Source: Ampullaceana balthica
Taxonomy: Eukaryota > Mollusca > Gastropoda > Lymnaeidae
Length of the DNA: 64,000 bases
Direction: 5' to 3'
Assembly (NCBI GenBank): GCA_944989445.1
Contig: CALYLW010001370.1
Coordinates: forward strand, 231,307-295,306
This document shows positions 1 through 10,700 of this stretch, piece after piece. The position numbers and the translations under genes were made by a program. How positions within the stretch are numbered: position 1 is the stretch's first letter; every line of letters starts with the position of its first letter. The notes under the pieces are model-generated. The model worked only from the letters and a program-made list of their open reading frames with translations. It did not search any database and was not told where the DNA came from.

Positions 1-388
1 TGCTACTCCTATTTGTTTTGGGTCATGAAAGTTTGAGATGAATGTAAATCGTCTCCGATCCTGTCATACCATACAGGTTATGCTGCCATGACATCGATAG
101 CAACTTTCACCTCTCACAAGCTTGTCCAACTTCTTCAAGGACACTAAAAATCAACGTAATCACTAACTCACTGCTTTATTCAAGGAAAAACCCATGTGTA
201 AACACTAATCTTGCAGCAAATGTGAGATTAAACGATGATTGGCTGTTATTTTTAGTACTTCTTTAAGGGATATCCCAAAAACCTAGAATTCAGTAACTCG
301 TTATGTATAGTAATTAAATCTATTACCTAAAATTCGGTAACTCAACCTGGTAGGGTTAATACACATATAAATTGCTTTTTATAAGATA
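1..388. other. AT-rich intergenic DNA, no gene seen
   Basis: No exon with paired splice sites, no RNA gene and no recognisable repeat end was seen before the Helitron remnant begins at 389. Confidence 0.4.
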
Positions 389-700
389 CTAGATATGCCC
401 CGCGGCGTAGCATACGCCGCAGACTTGCTCATGTATAGTGCAAAGAAAGGGGGAAAGAACGGACACGAACTACAGCATGAAGAAATCAAAACAACGTGAG
501 TGAACGTTGGTGCGGTGGAACCAACTACGCATTGTTGGTCTCGATACATTCGCAAAGCGGTTATCTACCTGCCCACCACCCTTCACCACCCTAGCTTGCC
601 AACCATAAACTGTGATTGGCCGACCCTAGCGAGGGTAAGCCATGTTCGCAAAAAGGAGGGAAAGAACAGGCACAAACGAAAATGTTTTCGCGTGGGCTTG
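389..700 (-). mobile_element. Helitron-like element, 3' end, rearranged copy
   Basis: Read on the minus strand, this copy ends in a GC hairpin (GGCGTATGCTACGCC) followed about ten bases later by CTAG, with T as the next host base, the standard Helitron 3' terminus. The same end occurs at 22,239, 45,079 and 58,360. Homology to the 58,360 copy continues to about 640 and to the 21,222 copy to about 700. No clean 5' TC end was found, so this copy is truncated or rearranged. No Rep/helicase gene is present, so it is non-autonomous. Confidence 0.6.
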
Positions 701-847
701 AACCCGGGATATAAAAATAAATACATTTATTCAATAACTTTTCAACAATTAATAGTGTGATTTAAAATTTTCTTTTAAAATAAAAACTTCAACACTATTG
801 TCTTCTTATTTCAGGCACCTATATATATCTACCACAAAATTAGATTA

Positions 848-2302
848 CAGTCGAACCCGGTTAAGTCGATGGCGTTGGGGTATGAAATATGGCGTCGAGA
901 TAACCGATGATCGATTAAACGAAAACCAAAATGGCGACAAAATATAAACATGTGCTTGAAATTTCTTTATGTACACGATGTGCTTTAATTAGTGATGGGA
1001 CGATTAATCTGAAACGTATCGGAATATCGGGACCCTAATATTTCTTCACTCTTTCATAAGGTTGTTAAGACCGTTCGTTTTTAAGGACCGTTTAAATATA
1101 ACCATGGTTCCCACTCAGTCGGGTAAACAGGAAAAAGTCTGGAATTCTTTTTAAAAAATTCTCTGTCTTGAAAGTCGGGAAATAGTCTGGAAAAGTTATG
1201 ACTAGTCGGGAATTTTTATATATATATTTTTTTATGCCGAAGTAAATGACTTTGATTACGTCTCTGTGGTCATGTTTCGATTCCATTTAATAATTAAAAA
1301 AAAGTTACCAGTTTATAATTGTCTGCGCATGCGTTAAAACTAAGGTCAAATTTTTCGCCTCGTCTCATGGCGCGTGTGGCGTGGCATGTCACCGCCGCTT
1401 GCGTTTGCAATGCCCGTCGAATCAGTGAATTTAAAAAAAAATAATAAACATATCAATATGGTAATTTTAAGTTTAATGCTTTTGACGTGCAGGAAATCTG
1501 TCACTATGAGACCGCACTTGAATTTCCTCCGTCAATCAAATGATACTTGTAATATAAATAGTAACAAATGCGGCCTTGACCGTATCAGAATCGACCTACA
1601 ACAGTGATGACGTGCATATTATATATATACTAGAATATTAAGAAAATGATTTGATTTCACCGTTAGTCACAGTCACGTATCTTACTGGTAACAAAGCAAC
1701 AACAAACTTTTAAAAGAATAATAATAATTTTTTATTTAATTATATAAAAACCACCGTCGATTCTCGATACAAACCTTTATTTTCTTTTTTAAAGATATTC
1801 GTTTATCTTAAAAAATAAAATGATTAATGCATCAGAAAATGAATTAAGTTTAATAATAATATAACATGCACAACGAAATAATGACGGATTAAAGACCACT
1901 AACGCGATTTTCCAGTACCTCTGGTGAATACATACTCCAACTAATTCATACACGGAATAAAATTGAAAGTAAAAACATCCAGTAATTTTTATTGAAACTG
2001 AAATCTCGTAGAATCACACAATAGCCGGAAGTCTCGAAGAAAACGAGATGTCAACACTGTTTTGAACTAAAAATGCCAAGTGCATTGCTAGGCGAACAGA
2101 CAGGGGATCGAGCTAAACAACATTAAGTTGCAAATTCGACACTCTTTTGTGCTCAAAATATTAGGGCTCTGACGACTTTAAAAAATCGAATTAACCGATG
2201 AAAAAATGCAAAGACAAAGAGAGAATTTGGCGGTTCCAAAAAAAACCTCGACTTAATAGAGCTGGCGAGTTGACCGGGCTCGAGTTTAAGTGGGCTCCAC
2301 TG
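848..2302. mobile_element. Inverted-repeat DNA transposon, Tc1/mariner-pogo type
   Basis: The left end CAGTCGAACCCGGTTAAG and the right end, read in reverse as CAGTGGAGCCCACTTAAA, are imperfect terminal inverted repeats. Both are bordered by TA (846-847 and 2303-2304), the target duplication of Tc1/mariner elements. No transposase reading frame was recognised, so it is a degenerate or non-autonomous copy; part of the interior may be later insertions. Confidence 0.5.
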
Positions 2303-2852
2303 TACTATTAAATTAATAAAGTTATACACTAATATAATCAATTCCAATCAATAATCTAGTATAATACCCTCATTGTAGCACACTGCCACAGTTATCAGTT
2401 TAATAAGTATTTACTCGACAAATGTTTTGTTTTCAACATAGCATAAAAAGTCCAAAGCCTACACCATTGAAATTTGGATATGTTAATCTTGACACGATAA
2501 CTTAGAGAACCCTTATTAATTCATAGACCGTGTTTTACAAAAAAATATTAGTGAAGTTGACCTATATTGACTATCAGTCTTCAAAGTAAAAAACTCAGAT
2601 TTTTTTTTAATTTTCAATGGCAAAAGGAACATGTCTACCTCAAACTCAATGGGCTAGTGTTGAATTTATTATGTCATCAATAATTGGCTATAACAATTAA
2701 AACAAGGCACAAGGACACGTTCTGTAAATTAAAAAGTGGAGGTCGCCATTTTGTCAACAAAATTACGATACCAATTTTTCACAGATTTCCGGTTGATATC
2801 CAAGTGCTTCATATCCAGGATTCATCATAAACAAGTCATGAAAAATAAGGCT

Positions 2853-3900
2853 GGTTATCGTTATACTGGACAAGATGGCGGCCGATGCTACTGACATCAC
2901 TTTGCCGCCGCCCATGTTGCTACTGACTTGTCTCCCCTTAAGGAATTTTTTGGATTGTCACCCGTACCCCACACCCTGCAATAAATGACTACTGTAAACA
3001 ATGGGGAGGGGCACGGCACTGCCCAATAAATTTATATATATATATATATTAAAGACAATAAAACCGCAAATTAAGAAATTGTATAAACTTTAAAAAATAG
3101 AAAAAGGGGGAGGGGTCAAGGATAGGGGTCTCGCCTCCCCTTGTTAGCTTTCACATTAGCGCAAAATGCAGAACTATATGGTATGCAGACTTGACGAGAG
3201 GTGTTGCGCGGTTTTACCCAGGAATTTTTTGCCTTAGGACATTCTTTTTGATTTCACATCGAGGTGCGCCAACATCTTTGGGAATGAAATGTGAATTTTC
3301 CAAAATGGAAGGTTTTAGTGTGAGGTTTAGTTTTAGAATTTTTTATTTGTGAATTTAGGGTAAGGGTTAGGTTAAGTTAAAGAATATTTAATAGTGAATT
3401 TAGGGTTAGGACCAGGCTTAGTTTTAGAATTTTAATAGTTGAATTTTACAAAATGGAAGGTTTTAGGCTTAGGTTTAAGTTTAGTTGTAGTGATTCGGAC
3501 GCAGAAACTGTGAGTACCATATTTTTCTTTATTCGTATTGCATTTTTCAAAATCACGGCCTTGATTAAAAAACGAACCACCCCGCAAATTTGAGAATCTT
3601 TACCCCACCCCACCCTACCCCTCCTTTTTTTTCTTCGCAATTTGTTGTTTTCCAATATCACCGCTTCACGGCGCTTCCTTAAAAACCCAGCACAATTGAG
3701 AAACTCCACCCCTCCCCCACTATTTTTTTCTTCCAATTCTTGCTGCTTTTTCAAAATCACTGCGTCCTCCCCTCCCCCCCCCACCATCCCCCTACTAAAG
3801 TGCACTACTTTTCCCCTAGGTCACACACCTCAGGCGCCTTAATGACAAACAAGGCGCCCAGAAATAACCTTATTTTGGGCCTGTCCGGTATAACGATAAT
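2853..3900. mobile_element. DNA element with TTATCGTTATA inverted ends
   Basis: TTATCGTTATACTGGACA near the left end pairs with TGTCCGGTATAACGATAA at the right end (17 of 18 matching). The inner flanks carry GATGGCGGCC-type sequence on the left and a TTATTTTGGGCC segment on the right that recurs near 11,785. Superfamily and target duplication could not be settled. The short reading frames over 3,446-3,842 are C/G-run artefacts. Confidence 0.45.
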
Positions 3901-6138
3901 TTACCAAAAATAAAAACATATCATTACTGTGACTATTACTGTCATTAATTACTCAATTTTATTTAACAAGGCACAAATCAGTGACAAATCAGTCAAGTGA
4001 CAAGGCCAAGGGCTGTTACTTTTTCAATTAATTCATTTAGAAAATTTTATCAAAATACCAAGTCAATATTACGCGATTAGGTTAATTTTTCCTTCGTCTT
4101 GTGTTATTTAATTTAAATTTATTGTCTATCTTTCAATGCTCAGTACTCAGTCACTGTTCGGGAGTCAAAGTGCAGCAATCGCAAAAAATGCATGTTCACG
4201 AAACATTCATCATGAATTCAATGATATGATTAAAATAAAGCATTTCTTACAGAAATTTCAGGAGACACTTCCATCTTGAATGTCTGCTGCTGAAGTGTTT
4301 TAAGCGTTATAATCATTTTTGTACTCAATTGTTATCCGCTCAATGATATTTGAGCTTAACTTGATTGTAATCCAAATACGATGACTCCCTGCTTAGACAG
4401 CCGCCATGAATCACCATGCAGCAGATAATAATATAATTTGAAAAATATTAAATTTGATATCTCTTATCTATTAATTATTAGATTAACTAAATTCAATTGC
4501 ATGATAGTCCCAATTGCATTTTAATTTTGAAAAAGTCTTTAATCTAAACGACTGATTTTAAAATAAATTTATTTAGCCTTAAATTTAATCCGTTGCAGCT
4601 ATATAAATATTCATTTCCGCTTTCGGTTTCGCTACTTGACATGATAATTTTCGAAATATTACTTACACATCCGAGAAGATATTTAAAGTGCAACTAATTA
4701 ACAATTAACTTGAGTAAAAAAATATATTACTAAATCCAAAACATTCTAAAATAGCTGTATCGAAAATAAGTTTTTTTTAAACATTAGTTGAATATGTTGC
4801 TTTTATTTTTTAAGGTATATTTTAACATTTGAGGTTAGAAATTATTTATTTAAATTTCCTTTAACCTACAAAACATTTTAAAAGTTTTAATTTAAAAAAA
4901 TTAATTTAAAAAAAAAGGAATCAGTATGAGGAATATAAAATTAAGTATCAACATGCTATGAGATTTCTATTTAAAAAAAAATTAAGTTAAGAACTGTGTT
5001 GGTTGTGGTTGCCAGTTGTCAGTTATTTTTTTTAACTTCACAAAATGTAGGATAACTAATTTAGAATTTTAAATGTAAATATTTCTTAAATAGTCCTTGA
5101 GGTATATCACTTTTAAATGTTACATTATGACTAAAGTTTAGCTAAAACAGTGGTGATCAGAGATGAGATTTATAGCCATGGCAGTCGTTGATGAGTATTG
5201 GAGTCATGACAGAGTTGAGAACTGAAAGAAAACGTGACAGTCAGAGTTCAGTACGAGAATCATTAGATGGAATCATAGTCACAGATTGAGTTCAAAAGGC
5301 TTTAAATATTTTGTATTTTGCTCAATTTTTTAATACAAGGAACCGAGAAGGAAAGTTTTAAAATCAGTTTATAAGGGGGAAAAATAAAATAAACAAAAAC
5401 AGCAATTGTAGCTGAAAGGATCTAAACAATATAAAGTTCCATGTTCATTTGTTTAAAAGCGATCGCTTGTCAGCTGCTGAAAAATGTTATGGTGATAGTT
5501 TTCCAGTGACGAATTTAATTTTTAAAAATAGGTTAACATCAAAGACGATAAAATAGAAAATACATTTTAAATGGTAAAAATTTTATTTGTGAAGAATCTG
5601 TTTTTATTATAGAAAAAATGAAAGTGAGTAAAAAATTGAGACATTGTGGATTCTGTATGATTATGATAAAACGCGTTTTATTCGCCAGTTTGTGGTACCT
5701 ACTCTCTCACTCTTTCTCCTCCCTCTCTCTCTCTCTCTCTCTCGCTCGCTCGCTCTATCTCTCTCTGACTTAAATAAGTCTAATCAATCGATAAATGTGG
5801 CATATAATACGTGGCAGTCGATGCACCTTAGGTCAGATTCATCACTGCGTCGCAGGGTTTTCATGAACCAAAATGCACTGTCGACTCTAATGATATATGT
5901 ATTATTTTCTGACTTGTGTCGTCATTTCTTGTAACTGTATTATGTAGGTCTAATCTTTTGTATAGAAGGAATGTCTGTAACAGATAAAATAATCATAAGA
6001 GAAAAGGATGGGGGAAATTTATTGTTCAACATTTTCATACGATTGAATTTTGGTTGTTAAAATATAGCATTTTAAATCATTAAATATTAAATTAAGTCTT
6101 AGTTAAAATAATATGCATTGGCCATTTCTCTACTTCAC

Positions 6139-6142
<4 letters not shown>
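3901..6142. other. AT-rich intergenic DNA with a TC microsatellite
   Basis: No coding exon was recognised. It holds a pyrimidine-rich microsatellite (CT/CTCG units, about 5,700-5,767) and, near 5,950-5,990, a decayed copy of the LINE/SINE 3' tail (TTGTATAGAAGGAATGTCTG) that recurs elsewhere in the window. Confidence 0.45.

Positions 6143-6224
<82 letters not shown>
6143..6224. repeat. (AT)n microsatellite
   Basis: About 80 bases of uninterrupted alternating A and T. It lies against the 5' side of a Helitron-family element whose relatives begin with TCTATATATA-type sequence, so it may have expanded from that AT-rich terminus. Confidence 0.9.
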
Positions 6225-6228
<4 letters not shown>

Positions 6229-6229
6229 C

Positions 6230-6665
6230 TATATAATTTGCAAATGTCAGTCAGTCTGTCCTGGCGCTTCTAATTTTAGAAAGCAGGGAAAACCAAATTA
6301 CTGCACGAATGCATCAAAAGGTGTGCAAATTAAAGATGCGCTGTAAAACATATTATATGACGTCATTGATTTAGTTCATATAGTAATTTTGGAAAAGGGA
6401 ACAATGTAAAAAGATAATTTGATGATGGTTAATTATAAAATAAAAAAACAAAGGGGGCGCCGCAGGCGCCCTGCAACCCCTATTATAAAATACTTTGTGT
6501 ACATTTCAGAAAGTTTCAATATTTCGTATTTATCAAACAAGGAGAAGTTAGTTGGGCTTTTGAAAAAGTTCGGGGCCGTAGGCGCCCTAAAAAAAGTGCA
6601 TTTTTAAAATAAAATAAATAGATTTCAGTTGAAAACTTCCATCATTTTTGACGGGTGTACGCTAG
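6230..6665 (+). mobile_element. Helitron-like element, GACGGGT...CTAG family
   Basis: The interior matches the 44,551 copy (TTTTAGAAAGCAG and AATGCATCAAAAGGTGTGC blocks). The 3' end is GACGGGTGTACGCTAG followed by T, a Helitron-type terminus. Related ends occur at 12,882 and, degenerated to TTAG, at 51,237. The 5' end merges into the (AT)n run. A short frame with GGCGCC repeats inside is not considered a gene. Confidence 0.55.
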
Positions 6666-6732
6666 TATATATATATTATATATATATATAATTATTCTTA
6701 TACTTAAAACGTAAATTTTAATAGCTTTAAAC

Positions 6733-7637
6733 CAGGGCTGCGGAAATTAACGATTAATTTCTCGATTAATCGTTAAATTTTTAAAGGATTAATTTTTTTA
6801 CGATTAATCGACCCATCACTTATAAATGTACTAGAAGTCAAAAAGTAAAATATTTCGGCCGATAAATATAAACTAATTTCCGGACGAAATGCAGGACTAA
6901 ACACAAACCATAGATAAGCGTAGGACGCAATAATCTTCTGTATAGAAGGAGCGTCTGTAAACAGATAAGATAAGATAAGATTACAAGAACATTTTTGCTT
7001 TAAACTATTCACTTAGGTGATTGTTCAAAAAGTTTGATAAAGGTTGTTTCCATTGAGAGTAATCGTTTGCCTACCATGCAATGTTTCCTCTAAGTCTAAG
7101 CTCATTGTTTCGTGTGCAAAATTTAAAAAACAAAACTCGTGTGCGAAGTTGCACAAAGTCCATTTTTTGTGCAAAATTTTACAAAATTTTCTGCGCAGTG
7201 ATTCTAAACTCCTGCGTGGCGTCGGTAAAATATCTGCGCAGCGGCGCTGCTTAAAGGGAACATTGCTACTATGGTTCTAACACTTCTCTTAAATATCACC
7301 TGCAAACACAACATCCACTACAGTATCAGAAACTTCAAATGAGACAATCTAAAGCTATGTAAACGATTGTTCAGTCGGCTGGTTATATTGTCAATAAGAC
7401 CCGCTGATCACTTGAACAAAGTAATGTCAATACACTTGTCTGTTTGCGTTGTTGGTTAAAAGATATCATATAAAGAAGACATTCCAGTGTTATTTCGATT
7501 TTCAACAAGTACTAGTACGTTTAATAAATGTTACTTATGACACCATACATTTCAATTTTTGGTTTTAATCGACTACATTAAAATCGTTTTTTAAAAAGTT
7601 AACGATCAAATTATTTCATTTATCGATAACAGCCCTA
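6733..7637. mobile_element. hAT element, 905 bp, with intact 8-bp target duplication
   Basis: Ends are CAGGGCTG on the left and, in reverse complement, TAGGGCTGTTATCGATAAAT on the right. The flanks repeat CTTTAAAC at 6,725-6,732 and 7,638-7,645, an exact 8-bp target duplication as expected for hAT. The interior holds TCGATTAAT-rich subterminal sequence and an embedded LINE/SINE tail near 6,900-6,985. A related copy with a BED-type zinc-finger remnant begins near 63,193. No intact transposase here. Confidence 0.75.
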
Positions 7638-7781
7638 CTTTAAACTTTAAGTTTAAGGTAATTGACTCAATAAATTATTATAATATATCTATTAAATTTC
7701 ATGCGTTAAAAATATATATTTTGGAATATCTCATCAGTAAATCTTAGCTCTCGGTTTGAAAATACAACAACAAACAACAAG

Positions 7782-10700
7782 ATGGAATTAACGAACTCAA
7801 ACGTGGACACTGTTAAAGTTACAGAAGAACAGGATGATGGAAAATGCAATTTTTATCTAGCAAAGAAAACGACGCTTCTGTCGATTTCGTCCTAATGCAG
7901 GACACAAGTTTTGCCCTGAACATATGTGCATCATGGGTGTGAGTAGTCGTAGATTCTTTTTCAAATCTGTACACTGTACAATCATCAAGTGATTGTTTAA
8001 CTGTTAATTTTAATACCTAATAATTAAAGGGGGGTAATAAATAAGCCCCATGTTTTCAACGATGACATGTTTTCTTTTTTTCCTTTGAAATCAATAAATT
8101 TTATACATTCAAACAACTAATACTTTTAATTCTCAGGATACAGGCACAGGGCCCGTCTTAGGCCACTGGTCACTGCAACCTCCAATGCAGCCTCAGTGGG
8201 CCCGCGCTTTCTTAGGCCCGGCCTATATTAATTTTCACCTATACTTATTAAGTCTTATACTTATTATTCTTATTAAATCCTTACCTAACCTAAATTTGAC
8301 CCCGTGCAATCCACTTCGCATACTAAGCCGCCAAGGGGTCCACAATTGCTAAGACATGCCCTGTCAGGCCACACAAACTTCTATTATAGGGAAAATTTTT
8401 ATTCAACACAATTATGAAGTGATTTTATAGCAAAAATAAACTAATGAGACTAATCTGAAGTAATCTAAATCATTGCTAAAAACTTAAATCAATTTACGAA
8501 GTTCGGGTCCCTATCCCTATGCCTATAGCCTATAACGTCATACAAGAAGCAGTCCTAGCAGTTTGTTTTTATTTTTGCTATTACTCTTCTTTGTTTATGT
8601 GTCTGTATTTGTTTATTTTATTTGTATTAATTCGCTATATAATATATAAAGTACATTTATAGAAATCAAATTGTTATTATTTTAATTAAATAAATTTAAA
8701 AAATATACATATTTGTAGCCGAGTGGTGGCTAAGTTAAATTAATAACAATAAAGTTCAATTCACTGGGTTAGGATATCAAACAATTTATTTCTCAATACA
8801 CTACAAGAATGGGCCATGAACAAGTGAACAAGTCAGTCCTCTCTCCAAGCGCTACCTCAACACTCTCCAACTCACACAGACCAGGGGCAGTGTGTTACTG
8901 GCCCACCGGTGTGTCGCTGCTCATCATGGGACTGACCTCCCCGTGCAGTAAACACGGGTAGTTGGTCAGTCGCTCTGTGTGAACTCCTGGAGTAACCCTG
9001 CACTGACCCGTGAAGGTCACTAAAGCGGACTGCTGAGGTCAACTCTAGCAGACGGCTACAGTTTCCCCAGGCCCCTGAATGCCAGTGCCCTCGCTGGTCA
9101 ATAAATATTGTTTTGCCGAAGCAAACAAAGAAAAAAACATCACACATAATGACAAAATATGCCTGGTCATAATCTTAGACCTTTACTTAACACAATATTA
9201 TATAAACTTGCATTCCATGATCAGGAACAGTTTAACTATAATATTAAATCTGTCATGTCAAATGTGATTATACATCATCAATTTTGGTAGTAAGTAAAAA
9301 TAAATGTAGTGATAAAAAAACAAATGAACTTTTATAGTAAACACAAGAATGATTTGGTCTAAAGTTAAACACTAGCTTATGAATTAAAATAGAAGCAATA
9401 TGAAACTAAGAAATGTCAAATTCTGTGACCATCAGAAATGTCTACGTGTCCGTTTTGGCACGTTGGGCGATACGGGCTGACCTGAGCGGTACACCGGGTG
9501 GCGGTAGGACCGCTCCTGCATCGGGCTGCTTGTCTCTGCGTTGCCCTGTAGAGATGACGAAAACCTCATCGTCACAGTTTGAGGACTGCAGCATAAGGGA
9601 CTTCGCATCTTGGCTTGTTGAGATTGCCTTATCCCGGCCGTGACCTGTCCCTTTCTTGGGTGGTCCGTGTCGTAGCCGAGGTCTTCTGGGGGAGCCGTGC
9701 CCTTTGGCTTGTTGCTGAACTGATGAGTCTGCGTGTGCTTGGGCGTGTGGTCATGGTGTGTTGTGGTCACACCCGTTTGACCTTTGTATCCGCGACCCAA
9801 GTCATCTCTGTCTTTACCCCGTTCGGCCATGACAGGCTCTCTAAACACCGGGCTAGCGGGTGTACGGCTGTTGAATCCCCACCGAGTCAAATGGTTACGG
9901 CGCTTGATTTGCCGTTCTTTGATCTCGCCGTGGCAGGCCGTGCCACAATGAGTGTCGTTACAGGGCCTCGGTGTATGAGGTGACCTGTAGCGCCTCACAC
10001 AAGGTGGCTTCCGTGTTGGGTGCTTCCAGTTATGTGTGTTGAGCTTAGTCGATTGGTCCCTGCCATCTTTCTGTGGTGCACAAGGTGACGCTGTCTGAGC
10101 AACAGTTTCCTGGTAACCAGGTAGACCTGGGGTTGTCAGGAATTGAGGTGAGTCGTGGTGGTGAGCGAAGTATTTCCTCTTAGCACGGCACTCAACCTCA
10201 ACATGGCCCTTTCTATCACACCACAGACATACCTTTTGTCGGTGACGAGATCTCCGTTTGTTTGGCTTGGGATGTCTGGGTGCTGGTGGACAGTGGTTAG
10301 CGTCCATGTCCCCTCAGTGCTGTTGTATGGAGAGGTGGAGCCTATCTTCCACAGCCGCAACCTGCTGGTTGATGTAGGCCAGTAGGTGTGGCGCAAGCTG
10401 TGTGAATGTGAGGTCTGGAGGCGGTACTGTCAGAGGCTGGGCAGGAGCGGCGAACTCAGAACTCATCGAGCGTTGAGTAAAGGTGGTGGCGTCTCTCTGC
10501 TCACCCCCATCTTTGTATTATGAAACGTAGCAGTTTCTCAGGGGTGTTTATCTCGTCAGGTGCCCGATCAAACACTTCCTGGCGGGCATGCCCCTCCAAT
10601 GCGTCCAGGATCCAGATAACTGCATAGGCAGGGGGCACGGGCTGTAATTGTAATAACAGCTGTGCCTTTCTGACAAACAGTTCTGCTCCGCTCTCACCCG

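Noticed and set aside
3330..3420. Telomere-like GGGTAAGGGTTAGG stretch
   Set aside because: Only two or three imperfect units, embedded in a DNA element; not an interstitial telomere array.
3446..3842. Overlapping 66- and 119-residue frames on opposite strands
   Set aside because: Caused by C-runs and T-runs in a DNA element; no motif and no conservation signal.
9413..10385. Plus-strand frames inside the LTR element
   Set aside because: Antisense shadows of the gag-like frames; no motif or start context.
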